DNA from: Natronosalvus sp042663485
GTDB taxonomy: Archaea; Halobacteriota; Halobacteria; Halobacteriales; Natrialbaceae
DNA length: 64,000 bases
NCBI GenBank assembly: GCA_042663485.1
Contig: JBHTAF010000007.1
Direction: 5' to 3' (one strand)
Shown: piece by piece, positions 35,501 through 44,426 of the stretch
Layout: each line of letters opens with the position of its first letter
Numbering within the stretch: the stretch's first letter is position 1
Notes under the pieces: model-generated
Told to the model about the DNA's origin: nothing
Databases searched by the model: none
What the model saw: only the letters and a program-made list of their open reading frames with translations
Translations under genes and position numbers: made by a program

Positions 35501-36292
35501 TCACGAGAACATCACTCGGCGGCCGTCGACTTCGTGGGTCTCGACGTTCTGTACCAGAATCGGCTCCGTCCTGGTCGCGTATGCGATCGACTGGAACGCT
35601 GTCGTCGTCCGGCCATCTTCGTCGGCCGCCATGAACGCGGGCGACCGTTCGACTTTGATCTCGGTCTCTGGCGCCAGTTCGACGTTGTCGACCGCCTCGA
35701 GCACCGCGGAATCCACTTCGGTGGTTTCGCGCTCACGTGGAGTCACGTCGAACTCGCCCAGATACGTGATCTCTGCAAGATGCTCGGAGAGCCCGAGACT
35801 CGGTGGGTAGTAGGCAGTACCGTTACGGAGGTGGTCTCGAAAACGGGTACGAAGTTCGTCGTTTGCGAGTCGAAGATCAACCCGATAGGCGGGTTCGACT
35901 AACACTTCGTAGTTGTGCTGTTGTCGGAGTTTCGTCGGGTCGGGCATCGAGATGCGTGCGTGCCCGCGGCTGGGCATCGTCGTCATGTGTTCCTTAGCCG
36001 TCGAGAGCGTATTCTGTGGCAGGTTAATCGTCCGAAGCTCCTCGATTGCCTCCACTGCGATCGACGAGACTTCAGGGCCGAACGCTTCGTAGTAGCTATC
36101 CCGCTCTAGCCCGAGTACCGCGGCAACGAGGCCGGCGACGGTCGTCCGCGGGATAATCCGGTAGGTCTGTTTGACGATGTTCCCCTCGACGCGTCGGAAG
36201 TGGCCCCACTCTCCGCGGAGTTCGAAGGAGAGACACGTCTCCGGGAGGGTGTCATCCTCGTCGGCCCAGCCTTCGAGTGTTTCTTGGGACAT
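35501..36292 (-). CDS. cas5: Cas5 (Cascade subunit)
   Basis: ATG 36292 (MSQETLEGWADEDD) overlaps the cas7 stop as ATGA. The RAMP start CLSFELRGEWGHFRRVEGNI near residue 20 and the VAGLVAAVLGLERDSYYEAF segment are typical of I-B Cas5. It caps the 5' handle of crRNA in Cascade. Length 263 residues is normal for haloarchaea. It lies between cas7 and cas3. Confidence 0.95.
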   Translation of the reverse strand: MSQETLEGWADEDDTLPETCLSFELRGEWGHFRRVEGNIVKQTYRIIPRTTVAGLVAAVLGLERDSYYEAFGPEVSSIAVEAIEELRTINLPQNTLSTAKEHMTTMPSRGHARISMPDPTKLRQQHNYEVLVEPAYRVDLRLANDELRTRFRDHLRNGTAYYPPSLGLSEHLAEITYLGEFDVTPRERETTEVDSAVLEAVDNVELAPETEIKVERSPAFMAADEDGRTTTAFQSIAYATRTEPILVQNVETHEVDGRRVMFS

Positions 36293-37413
36293 CACTCTGG
36301 CATCGTGGCGGCGGCCTCGTCGTAGACGTTGACGACCTCGACTATATCGTCGCCCACCGCCCCACGTAGGACGTCGTAGAAGCCGTGTTCGCCGACCTCG
36401 TCGCCGGCCGTGTAGGTCTCATCGTCGACGGTCACGTCGAGTACGTCGCTCGCAACGACGCGAACGCGAGCGATGCGGTCGTCGTGGCGGTCCAGTCGGG
36501 AGACTAGCTCGGTCCCGTCGAGCGTGAACTCCCGAACATTCCGGAGTTCGTCGGTGGGTACCGAGCGATCTTCGTCGATGTCGAGATCCCGCGTTAGCCC
36601 ACCGAGGTGGAAGCTCTCGTCCTTGTACTCCACGCGGAGATAGAGCCGGGGCTCTTGGCCGACTTTGCTCCGACTGATAGTCTGGTTCTTGATCGCGCGC
36701 CACGTCAGCGTGTCGAGACGCTCAACGTCTGCTGTGGAAAGCTTCGTATCGGCCGCTCCGTGTTCGTCGACCAGCCCGTGGAACGCGATGAAACCGTATT
36801 GAATACGATGGTCGTCGAGGTCGAACCCACCCTGTTCTTTGCCCTCTCCGGTCGCGATGACGCTGGTGAGGCTGTTGTACTCCTCGTTTTCGGTGACGGG
36901 GTGGAGCGTCTTCGCAGGTGAGAACTGGACGGGGCCGGTGAAGTGGTCCGGGAGGTGTTCAGCGAACGGTTCGTAGCTCCCTTTCATGTCGACGCTCATC
37001 GTCGCGCCAAAATACCGAACGTCGGCGCTGTTGTCGAGGAATGCTCCGAACACCTCCTCCCGGAGCTTGGCCTCGTCCTCGTCGTCGAGATCGTCGAAGT
37101 CCCAGTCCTCGGGCTCGAGACCCCGGAGGCGAGATTCGAGCAGGTCTTCACGTGACGACTGCTCACCAGCTTCGTTTTTCACATTCTGGACGTACACGCC
37201 GTGACCGTCGTCGTCGAGCTGGTCACGCAGATAGCGCTTCAGCCTGACGTCGGTCACGATCGCCTGCTGAGTCTCGGGGTCGATACGTGGGCGATTCGCC
37301 CCGCTCAGTGGGTTGCCGTTGGGGTTTGCGTCGACGGCATCGTAGCAGAAGACAATCTCGGAACGGTTCGTCACGGGCTCGTAGCTGTCGTCGGCGTATG
37401 CGTTGTCGCTCAT
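36292..37413 (-). CDS. cas7: Cas7 (Csh2) crRNA-backbone protein
   Basis: The 373-residue protein opens IVFCYDAVDANPNGNPLSGA, the Csh2 signature, then VTDVRLKRYLRDQL, and in the middle GPVQFSPAKTLHPV. Several copies line the crRNA in Cascade. It overlaps cas8b and cas5 by a few bp, showing translational coupling within the operon. The long acidic insert around residues 90-120 (DLDDEDEAKLREEV) is a halophile feature. Confidence 0.96.
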   Translation of the reverse strand: MSDNAYADDSYEPVTNRSEIVFCYDAVDANPNGNPLSGANRPRIDPETQQAIVTDVRLKRYLRDQLDDDGHGVYVQNVKNEAGEQSSREDLLESRLRGLEPEDWDFDDLDDEDEAKLREEVFGAFLDNSADVRYFGATMSVDMKGSYEPFAEHLPDHFTGPVQFSPAKTLHPVTENEEYNSLTSVIATGEGKEQGGFDLDDHRIQYGFIAFHGLVDEHGAADTKLSTADVERLDTLTWRAIKNQTISRSKVGQEPRLYLRVEYKDESFHLGGLTRDLDIDEDRSVPTDELRNVREFTLDGTELVSRLDRHDDRIARVRVVASDVLDVTVDDETYTAGDEVGEHGFYDVLRGAVGDDIVEVVNVYDEAAATMPE

Positions 37414-39560
37414 GCTTCCTCCTGGGTGGCTGTGGGCTGGTCGTCGGCCTGTTCGTCGTCGCTGCTCGCCCAGTTGTTCATCCCGTAGGCGACCCCGAGC
37501 GAGTAGTAGAATCGGAGGTCGGTCGTGTCGAGTTCCCAGTCGCCGTCGATGTCGATCCGGGGTAGGGTCGTCACCAGACGGTCGACGACCTCACGGTACA
37601 TCGTTCCGGCCATATTGTTCTCCCTGGAGTAGACGACGTTCTTGTTCAACACGTCGCTGGCGAGTCGCTTCAGCTTTGACTCGGTGACGGCTTTGATCGG
37701 ATACTGATCGATCAGTGTGGTCGAGCGCCCCTCGCTCACCTGCTGGTAGCCAGTCACCTGGCCGACCAGCGCGCCGAGGAGGAAGCTGCCACGTCGTTCG
37801 GGCTGCTCCTCGTCGAGAGCCGGTGTCTGATCGAGGAACTGTTCGAGCTTTGTCTCCCGCGCCCCGGCGACGTTCCCGCCGTCGGCTCGGGCTGGTGTGT
37901 CTGAGTACATGTCGTTTGTTGGATGATCGTCTGTCAACTGCAGTGGTTCCGCGACTGGTTCGTACGCTTCACGCCCGGTCAGCAGGCCAGCGTCGGCGAG
38001 TGCACAGAGCTGCGTGTACTGTGCGGCCACACGAAAACTCGGGAACTCCTCACCTTCGTCCTCCAGGAGCCGGTCGACGTACTCGGTAAGTACAGCTTTG
38101 ACGTCGAGTGGCTCACCTGAGAGCACGGCAACGAGTGCTCGGATTCGGTAATCATCGGCACTGGCGTCGTCATCGCCCGTAGCGAACGTCTGTTCGAAGT
38201 ACCACCCCGTGGCGAGGGTACTGAGCAGTGTTGACTCCTCCGAGACGAAGATGTCCCAGTTGTCCGGTGTCGGGAACGCGGCCCGAAGCCGAGGATCGGG
38301 ATGGTCGGCGTCGCCCTCCGCATCGTACAGCCACGACTGGAGCACCTGCTCGTGTTTTCGCGTGAGTTCGACAGGCGAGAACAGCGTCCCGTCCATGCTG
38401 TCGCCGAAGACGTCGAAGCGTTTGGTCTGGTGTTCCATCACCGCGGCGACGTAGAAGCGGAACCGCTTGCCCACTTCCTGGAGGCGCGGGGTATCTTGGT
38501 AGCTCCGGTAGGCGCTTTCGATCGGCGTCATATCCTCAGCGTGAACGAGCTCGTAGAGTACCTGATAGAGGTCCCGCGCGTCTTCCGGACCGAGCCGTCC
38601 GAAGAAGTACGGGAGGTAGTAGACGTTCGCACCCATCGTGTAGTAGTCGCAGGCGTCGACGAACGTGCTTGCGTTCATCAGCGTCACCGCGACGTCCTCC
38701 GATACTGGGTGGGTTCGCCACGCCTGGTCTGGGTCGAACCCTGGAAACTTCTCGAGTTGCTTGCCGAGGAAGTAGTTCAGCGGGTCTTCGGCAGTCCCGA
38801 CAGCTGGCCCGGAGTGACCGGTTACGAGGTCGGTCGCGTCGCCTACAGAGTCGGTGGCCTCTCCCTTTGAAACGAGTTTCGCCTGCTTTCGCGCCCGCAT
38901 CGCCTCATTGAACACCGGGCTCGCCTTGCCCGGGAGGAGAAACTTGCCGTCCGGCTCGACTTTGACCGCCACGGTCGTGAGCGCCGTCGTCTTGCCGTCG
39001 AGCTGTTCATCGATGGCAGTCTCAATCCGTTCCCGGATATTCTCCGTCTCGCCAAGAGTAGCGAGTTCGTTGATGATCCAGCCGTCCTCGTGGTCGGCTG
39101 CGGCGTCCTGAATCACGTCGTCGACCGCCCACGCGGTGAGTCGCTCGTGGAGGTACTCTGCGACCTTCTCGGGCTCCTTGTTCTTGCCTGTACGATGTGT
39201 GACGCTGTGGTCGAACCCCCGCGCGGAGTCATACCACGAATGGGCGACCGCTTCGACCTTCCCCTCTCCGTATCGTTCAACGCCGACTGGCCTATCGGGA
39301 TCGAGGCCCGGTTCGTCCCCACTTAGGTCGACCCGGAGATAGAGCAGGCTCTCGGGCTCGTCGAACAGGTCGGTCGACTTCTCCGGCGTGAGATAGGCCG
39401 CGTACTCGCCTCCACCGGCGGTCGCAAGCGTGTACAATCGCCCGTATACATATTGGAGATCGCGGAGCGAGGAGATCGGTCGATTGGGGAGTTTCCTCGC
39501 CAGTTTTGCATCATCTCCATAGCGTTCATTGAACATCGAAGGCTCCGGAAGAAGACTCAT
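37410..39560 (-). CDS. cas8b: Cas8b (Csh1) Cascade large subunit
   Basis: The 716-residue protein has the Csh1 layout of haloarchaeal I-B systems, with the ELVHAEDMTPIESAYRSYQD and GSFLLGALVGQVTGYQ segments in the expected order. It recognises the PAM in the target and joins Cas5 and Cas7 in Cascade. A central Cys-free region is normal for the family; no nuclease motif was seen. It overlaps cas6 and cas7 by 4 bp each. Confidence 0.95.
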   Translation of the reverse strand: MSLLPEPSMFNERYGDDAKLARKLPNRPISSLRDLQYVYGRLYTLATAGGGEYAAYLTPEKSTDLFDEPESLLYLRVDLSGDEPGLDPDRPVGVERYGEGKVEAVAHSWYDSARGFDHSVTHRTGKNKEPEKVAEYLHERLTAWAVDDVIQDAAADHEDGWIINELATLGETENIRERIETAIDEQLDGKTTALTTVAVKVEPDGKFLLPGKASPVFNEAMRARKQAKLVSKGEATDSVGDATDLVTGHSGPAVGTAEDPLNYFLGKQLEKFPGFDPDQAWRTHPVSEDVAVTLMNASTFVDACDYYTMGANVYYLPYFFGRLGPEDARDLYQVLYELVHAEDMTPIESAYRSYQDTPRLQEVGKRFRFYVAAVMEHQTKRFDVFGDSMDGTLFSPVELTRKHEQVLQSWLYDAEGDADHPDPRLRAAFPTPDNWDIFVSEESTLLSTLATGWYFEQTFATGDDDASADDYRIRALVAVLSGEPLDVKAVLTEYVDRLLEDEGEEFPSFRVAAQYTQLCALADAGLLTGREAYEPVAEPLQLTDDHPTNDMYSDTPARADGGNVAGARETKLEQFLDQTPALDEEQPERRGSFLLGALVGQVTGYQQVSEGRSTTLIDQYPIKAVTESKLKRLASDVLNKNVVYSRENNMAGTMYREVVDRLVTTLPRIDIDGDWELDTTDLRFYYSLGVAYGMNNWASSDDEQADDQPTATQEEA

Positions 39561-40363
39561 CCATGCACCTCTGGCGCTGGCTTTCCGTACGGATCGCGTT
39601 TCTCGGTAAGATTGCAGAATCCCAGCCCCAGCGCGTTCCGCTCGCCGAGTCCACAGTCCAGTGCGAGGTTGAGATGACGTCGATGATCATCATTGCGGAC
39701 CGTATAATCGAACTGCCATTTCGAGAGTACGTACGTTAGCCTCTGGTCCGTTGTTACCTGCAATGGCACGGCGAAGGTTTTCAGCAGTTCGTAGCCATCA
39801 AAGAGGTCACCGTTGGTTTCGCTTGGACCCGGGAGGTATTCCGGGCCGAACAGGCTGTATTTCTTATCCAGATTCGCCTCAAGCTGTTCGCGGAGTGGTT
39901 CGATTGTGTGCTCCGGGCGCCAATATACTGCCTCTTCGCCTGGGTTATCGATCCCGTAGTCCTCACAGCGCCACGGTGGGATCCGGACGAGTAGTCCGGT
40001 CCCTGTCCCGATCGTCCCGCTGCTTCCCGGTTCACCGACATCTGGCGTGATGGCCGAGAGACCCTGGACGGTAAACGGCATTTCCCCAACGTTCAGTTCG
40101 GGGTTTTCTTGGAGATCCGTTGCGATCACCGAGAGAAGCTCTTCCTGTGGCGCTGAGACAATAAGGGTCCGTTGGTCACCTTCAGACATGTCCTGCGGTG
40201 GGAATGGGTTGCTGAACGAGAACCCAGGCGGCTCATTCGTGTCGTGAACCGCTTCATGCTCTGTTCCTTCGAGTGCGTTCCAGATCCGACCACGAAGCTT
40301 GTGGTGGTAGTCGTTCTGGTAGGTCGTGTCTGCTCGTGCACGGAGATGTACGAGCACTCGCAT
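39557..40363 (-). CDS. cas6: Cas6 crRNA-processing endoribonuclease
   Basis: ATG 40363 is preceded by GGGAGG and is preferred over GTG 40366. The 268-residue protein has two RAMP-type halves, with the Gly-rich loop GLGERNALGLGFCNL at the C-terminus, the Cas6 signature. It would cut the array transcript within each repeat, leaving the 8-nt handle. It is the first gene of the cas operon, with the promoter just upstream. Confidence 0.95.
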   Translation of the reverse strand: MRVLVHLRARADTTYQNDYHHKLRGRIWNALEGTEHEAVHDTNEPPGFSFSNPFPPQDMSEGDQRTLIVSAPQEELLSVIATDLQENPELNVGEMPFTVQGLSAITPDVGEPGSSGTIGTGTGLLVRIPPWRCEDYGIDNPGEEAVYWRPEHTIEPLREQLEANLDKKYSLFGPEYLPGPSETNGDLFDGYELLKTFAVPLQVTTDQRLTYVLSKWQFDYTVRNDDHRRHLNLALDCGLGERNALGLGFCNLTEKRDPYGKPAPEVHG

Positions 40364-40393
40364 CACGGCCTCCCTCTGTTAGTCGGTATCACA

Positions 40394-40431
40394 AGACGAG
40401 TCGATAATTATTTGCAGGATATATAAGTATT
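40394..40431 (-). promoter_or_regulatory. promoter of the cas operon
   Basis: The minus strand carries TTATATAT at 40426-40419 in an AT-rich stretch. Transcription would start near 40394, giving a leader of about 30 nt before cas6. No other strong promoter was seen inside the operon. Confidence 0.65.
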
Positions 40432-40540
40432 ACTGACACTATTAATGTTCTAGGGGAACAGGATTATTCTTGAAGAGAGGAGTTACTTCACTGTTCATGG
40501 TCTTCTATAATTTGGAGTAAGAGGTAGTCTACCTAATCGT

Positions 40541-40572
40541 CCGCACTCACGAAATAGATTAGTTGAGTGCGG
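40541..40572. repeat. 9-bp-arm hairpin
   Basis: CCGCACTCA (40541-40549) and TGAGTGCGG (40564-40572) are perfect arms around a 14-nt AT-rich loop. It lies in the gene-free stretch 40432-40794 between the cas promoter and the zinc-ribbon gene. Terminator-like for the upstream minus-strand gene, or an operator. Confidence 0.5.
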
Positions 40573-40732
40573 ACTGGTCCAAAGGTTGAATTGTTCGGTC
40601 GAGAACCCCACTATCTCAGATTTGTCTATAGCTCGGTCAATAGCCCAGGGTTCATTCATCGTCTCTCGATACCTCCATTCAAATGCACCTTGGCCGGGTG
40701 CGCTGATGTCTCCGCCAGATCCTGCACCAGTC

Positions 40733-40773
40733 TTAACCAACAACTTCGGATGCCTACGTTTGTTGTTGGTTAA
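40733..40773. repeat. 41-bp inverted repeat, copy 2
   Basis: TTAACCAACAAC (40733-40744) and GTTGTTGGTTAA (40762-40773) are perfectly complementary 12-bp arms with 17 bp between. This is the best copy of the element. It lies just downstream of the zinc-ribbon gene, about 300 bp upstream of the cas promoter. Confidence 0.75.
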
Positions 40774-40794
40774 GGTACTCTTCTGCTGAGTATT

Positions 40795-41679
40795 TCAGGG
40801 AGGATTTGGTCCGTGACGAGATGACTGACACATCTGGCACCCCCACACCGGCTGGGCAGACCACGTCTCATCTGGGACATCCTCGAACTCCTGAAACTGA
40901 TGCATAGTCTTTTGACCGCACGTGCGGCAGTCAAGTCGCGTTTTCGAGGGCACGCTGGGTTGCCGATCTTCGGAATGCTCGTCGTCAACGGCGCGCTGGA
41001 GCGCAATTGCTGGTGTCAACCAAACGTCGTTCTCGGTGCTCTCAAGCAGGCTTGTAAGCCGAGCTTCGCCACGAACGCCGTGTCCTTCCTCGTCGTACAG
41101 AAACGTCGTGTGAACCCCTCCATTTGGCGACGTCGTCGTCGCTTTCCAGACTGTCCGCTCACGAGCTACCGAAAGCAGCTGTTCACCACGTTCGGAGGTA
41201 GCCCGTACGGCGTCGGGTAGGGAGGGCCACTGGTCGGTCAACTGCGCTGCAGGCGCGTCGTCGAAATCGTAGATCAGCTGGCAATCATCGACGGCTGGAT
41301 CCCTGTCGGGCTTCGCGAGGAGAGTCGCTGCCGCAGCGCCCTTCGCGAGGGCGTGATAGTCGGTTGAGGCCTCGACGAGCAGATGGACGACGTGAAGCAG
41401 TGTCCACTCGAGGTCTGCGGGCTGCTGTTCGTCGGTGGATTCACCGAGATGATTCATGAGGCAGAACCGGCACCTGGTCTGGCTGGCAGGAATCGACGCG
41501 CCACAGGAAGCACACTCGTTCATTGTAGCGGTTGAGTCGTCTGGATATTCCGCGAGTGTCTCCTCAGTTCGGTCTCGAAAGGGCTCGCAACGACGGTCTC
41601 TGGCGAGTTCATGGTCGGGAATCTGCGTCGCCTCGCCAAGCGGTCGGAGTTCCTCGAAATCAGCGTAACGGTCGGTCAT
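40795..41679 (-). CDS. zinc-ribbon protein (annotated in relatives as biosurfactant protein 1)
   Basis: ATG 41679 (MTDRYADFEELRPLG) gives 294 residues. Two zinc ribbons are visible: CASCGASIPASQTRCRFC near residue 56 and, at the C-terminus, CRTCGQ with CQMC. The middle part is acidic and helical (LEWTLLHVVHLLVEASTDYH). The odd name biosurfactant protein is from memory and says little on function; the ribbons suggest nucleic-acid or protein binding. It follows the TFB gene on the same strand after 36 bp, so both may be co-transcribed. Confidence 0.65.
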   Translation of the reverse strand: MTDRYADFEELRPLGEATQIPDHELARDRRCEPFRDRTEETLAEYPDDSTATMNECASCGASIPASQTRCRFCLMNHLGESTDEQQPADLEWTLLHVVHLLVEASTDYHALAKGAAAATLLAKPDRDPAVDDCQLIYDFDDAPAAQLTDQWPSLPDAVRATSERGEQLLSVARERTVWKATTTSPNGGVHTTFLYDEEGHGVRGEARLTSLLESTENDVWLTPAIALQRAVDDEHSEDRQPSVPSKTRLDCRTCGQKTMHQFQEFEDVPDETWSAQPVWGCQMCQSSRHGPNPP

Positions 41680-41715
41680 GGGGACGTCTACCAGCACGTT
41701 CTTTCGTCTTCACTT

Positions 41716-42693
41716 TTAAACATCAGCCCCACATCCAGTACAGACTGAACGTTCCGAGTCAGACGCTTCGGGGACCAGTTCAGCCAGTGTGTCTTGATGT
41801 GACCGGATGGTCGGGGTCGTGACGTTCGCAGCTTCCGCGACCTCCGTCTGCGTCAGCCACCGACCTTCGTCGCGCCCGGCTTTGTAGAGACAGGCCGCTG
41901 CAAATCCTGATGGCCGAACGCCCGTTGTGGCATCTGTTGATTCAGCTTCTTCCGCTAACCTCCGAGCTCGCTGTCGAATAGAGTCAGAGACGTCGAGTTC
42001 CGACGCAAGTCGGGGAATGAATTCGCCCGGGCGAACGGGCTGGGCCGGGAGTCCGAGTTCTCTGTTTAGCGTCTTGTAGGCACTCCTGACTCTCGACTGC
42101 TCGACCCGTGCCGCATCGGCGATGTCCTCGAGCGTTCGTGAGAGACCGTTACAGCGACAGATCCCGTAGACGCTCGCTGCCGCCATCGCCTCGATCGATC
42201 GGCCTCGAAGCAGGTCTTCGTTCTGTGCACTCCGGAACAAGTGACACGCCTGGTCGCGAACCGATTCTGTGAACTCGAGTGTGCTCACGATTCTTCGAAC
42301 TTCACCCAGGCCGTGTGCGAGATTCCGCTCAGCTTTCGAGTGGAACCGCCCACGAGACTGCTCACGCCGCATTCGGGCTAGCCGCTGGCGCTTTTGCCCA
42401 GAGAGTTCGTTCCCGTTCGCATCTTTCCGGCGACCGATTTCCGTCGATAGCCCTCGGTCGTGACGTGCCGCTGTAAGTGGAGCCCCCATCCGCTTTCGCT
42501 GGTCCTGATCGTGGGGTCTCCATTCCGGACCGTGATCGATCCGCTGCTCGTCGATGACGAGCCCACAGTCCTCACAGATGGTTTCGATAGCATTGGTGGT
42601 GACCTGACCGTCGCACTCAGGGCATTGGTTCGATTCAGTCTCAGTCTGGACGTCTTCGTCGAACGCCGTTTTGTAAATCTCTCTAGTTGCCAT
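41716..42693 (-). CDS. tfb: transcription initiation factor B (TFB)
   Basis: ATG 42693 (MATREIYKTAF) gives 325 residues. The zinc ribbon is CPECDG with CEDCG near residues 25-45, followed by the B-finger region (RPHDQDQRKRMGAPLT). Two cyclin repeats follow, with RSIEAMAAASVYGICR and then VRPSGFAAACLYKAGR as matching helices. TFB recruits RNA polymerase to TATA/TBP. Haloarchaea carry several TFBs, and an element-borne one may drive a specific gene set. A GC palindrome element lies 30 bp upstream of the start. Confidence 0.93.
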   Translation of the reverse strand: MATREIYKTAFDEDVQTETESNQCPECDGQVTTNAIETICEDCGLVIDEQRIDHGPEWRPHDQDQRKRMGAPLTAARHDRGLSTEIGRRKDANGNELSGQKRQRLARMRREQSRGRFHSKAERNLAHGLGEVRRIVSTLEFTESVRDQACHLFRSAQNEDLLRGRSIEAMAAASVYGICRCNGLSRTLEDIADAARVEQSRVRSAYKTLNRELGLPAQPVRPGEFIPRLASELDVSDSIRQRARRLAEEAESTDATTGVRPSGFAAACLYKAGRDEGRWLTQTEVAEAANVTTPTIRSHQDTLAELVPEASDSERSVCTGCGADV

Positions 42694-42721
42694 GATGCTC
42701 ACGAGGGGGCGATGCGTTTCT

Positions 42722-42756
42722 CAGGATGCCCCTCAGCCACTCTGGGGCAAACAAAC
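42722..42756 (-). promoter_or_regulatory. GC palindrome leader element
   Basis: GCCCC and GGGGC arms around TCAGCCACTCT, followed on the plus strand by AAACAAACACC. It lies about 35 bp upstream of the TFB start and fits the leader family. Confidence 0.45.
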
Positions 42757-42790
42757 ACCACACGGACAGCGGTGGCACGGACTTATGGGG

Positions 42791-43027
42791 TAGCGAAAGC
42801 CCGGCAGTACAACGGCCATTGGCCGTGAGCAGCCCGGAACGTGGAGGTGGTGGGAGGTGGCGGTGACTGCGTACACATCAGCAAAAAAGGGGGCGTCACC
42901 CCGGCTATTCCCACCACCGACTGCACTCATCATGTCGTTCCCACCGACTACGGTCTCACCCAGACGCCGGCCAATCGCCGTTCGCGACCAGCCATCCGGC
43001 TTCTCCGCCAGCCGCATCGACATTAGC
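42791..43027 (-). pseudogene. partial copy of the RPA gene end and its downstream element
   Basis: 42791-42921 matches 44310-44442 and 42925-43027 matches 44767-44866, with the 323 bp between the two matching blocks missing. A CCCACCGAC-like microhomology lies at the join. The copy holds the stem-loop downstream of RPA, the last few codons and a middle part of RPA. It encodes nothing useful as protein but keeps the hairpin with a different stem. Confidence 0.72.
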
Positions 43028-43060
43028 TCTCGATTCCAAACGCGAGTAACTATCTCTAAT

Positions 43061-43732
43061 TTAGTCCTCAACCGGAACTTCGACCTCGAGTTCGACGAGT
43101 AACCCGTCCTGAGCGAGCTGCTGTGGTCCGAGGAGCGTGAGACAGGGATACGGTGGATCGGCGAATACCTCGTTCCACACCTCGAAGAACGCGTCCCGGT
43201 TCGTTTGTAGCTCGACGATGTGCGCGGTCACCTTCGTCACGTCAGCCAGTGATCGATCGATGTCTTCGAGGAGTATTTCGACGTTCTCGAACGCTTTGAA
43301 CGTCTGGCTTGTAACATCTTCCCCAGCGAGTTCGAATTTCTCATTCCAACCGACTTGCCCTGACATAAAGAGGGTGCCGTCTACGACGATGCCATGACTG
43401 TAGCCGATGCTCGAGGCGTCGATGAGCCCGTCTGGAGCGATCTGTTTCCGTGCCATGACATGGCAGTCAGTGTGGAACTCGAAGTATATGCCGGTCGATG
43501 TGTCGTCGATTGTTCCGGAAACGTAGGGAACGTCGGCGTTAGCGCTCGCGGGCGTGACGTATTTCGTTTTCGTGCCGCGGTCGATCACCACGGCCTCGTC
43601 GGTCTTGAGGCGTGAGTCCGGATGGATGAGAGATGGGTCCGAGGTGGTGGTTGGTTCCTCTGGCTTGTCTGGGAAGGTTGGACCCGTTTCAGTCTTTTCC
43701 TGTCGGGATAATGAATCGACCGATTCCCTCAA
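43061..43732 (-). CDS. RidA-family protein with N-terminal extension
   Basis: The C-terminal 125 residues form a RidA/YjgF domain: YSHGIVVDGTLFMSGQVGW, KAFENVEILLEDIDRSLADV and the closing LVELEVEV. RidA enzymes hydrolyse reactive enamine/imine intermediates; the usual active Arg near the C-terminus is not clear here, as the segment is YPCLTLLGPQQL. The N-terminal 95 residues (GTKTKYVTPASANADVPYVS) look like a degraded first RidA-like or cupin domain. It lies between the RPA fragment and PadR. A genuine tandem protein or a fusion by decay are both possible. Confidence 0.7.
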   Translation of the reverse strand: MRESVDSLSRQEKTETGPTFPDKPEEPTTTSDPSLIHPDSRLKTDEAVVIDRGTKTKYVTPASANADVPYVSGTIDDTSTGIYFEFHTDCHVMARKQIAPDGLIDASSIGYSHGIVVDGTLFMSGQVGWNEKFELAGEDVTSQTFKAFENVEILLEDIDRSLADVTKVTAHIVELQTNRDAFFEVWNEVFADPPYPCLTLLGPQQLAQDGLLVELEVEVPVED

Positions 43733-43960
43733 TATTTCGCGTTCGCGAGCGTCCTCGTGACCCTCATTGGGCGATTCGAGACGGTCGTGAAGCGACTCCT
43801 CTAGTTTGTGAACGTCGGATCTATGCCATCGGTGTCGTCGAAGAACAGAGAAGACCGCTGGCCATCAGTGGGTCTCACAATACAACTGCACGGTCAGCGT
43901 TGAGATGGCGGATAGGTAATGAGATGACGCGGTAGCTTTATCGAACGGACTCCACTAAGG

Positions 43961-44242
43961 TTACAGAATGTCTCCAACGTACTGGTCTTCCCAGTGTCGT
44001 CGATCTTCGATCTCACGACGTCCGCGGCGCGTCACGGAATAGACGTTCGTCCGACGATCGGCCTCACCTTTCTCGATCAACCCCTTGTCGACGAGAGTGT
44101 CAAGGTTCGGATAGAGACGGCCATGGTGGATCTCTTTTTCGTAGTAGTTCTCGAGTTCGTCCTTGATCGCGAGTCCATGCGGTTCGTCTAGTCCGGCGGC
44201 CACATATAAGAGGTCACGCTGGAATCCAGTCAGGTCGTACAT
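43961..44242 (-). CDS. PadR-like winged-helix transcription regulator
   Basis: The 93-residue protein MYDLTGFQRDLLYVAAGLDE matches the gene at 5649-5921 throughout (IHHGRLYPNLDTLVDKGLIE, TNVYSVTRRGRREIEDR). They are clearly paralogues. A TATA-like CTTTAATTG lies 25-30 bp upstream of the start. It would bind DNA as a dimer; target unknown. It lies downstream of the conserved element that follows RPA. Confidence 0.86.
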   Translation of the reverse strand: MYDLTGFQRDLLYVAAGLDEPHGLAIKDELENYYEKEIHHGRLYPNLDTLVDKGLIEKGEADRRTNVYSVTRRGRREIEDRRHWEDQYVGDIL

Positions 44243-44309
44243 TGTCGATACTTTGTAAGAAGCCCAATTAAAGGCATGGGATGCTGAAAGTATTTGTCAA
44301 TGACAGGTT

Positions 44310-44426
44310 TAGCGAAAGCCCGGCAGCGAAGCGGCGCCTTGAGCGCCGTGAGCAGCCCGGAACGTGGAGGTGGTGGGAGGTGGCGGTGACCGCTACCCAT
44401 CAGCAAAAAAGGGGCCGTTGCTCTGG
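44310..44426. other. conserved structured element downstream of RPA
   Basis: AGCGAAAGCCCGGCAG leads into a hairpin CGGCGC-CTTGA-GCGCCG, then GAGCAGCCCGGAACGTGG and a G-rich tract. The copy at 42791-42915 keeps all flanks but has stem ACGGCC-ATT-GGCCGT instead. Keeping pairing while the sequence differs points to a structured RNA or DNA element. Confidence 0.5.

Noticed and set aside
40495..40743. 82-codon minus-strand frame in the gap before cas6
   Set aside because: It spans the 9-bp hairpin and enters the 41-bp inverted repeat, lacks halophile bias at its end and has no recognisable motif; kept as non-coding.
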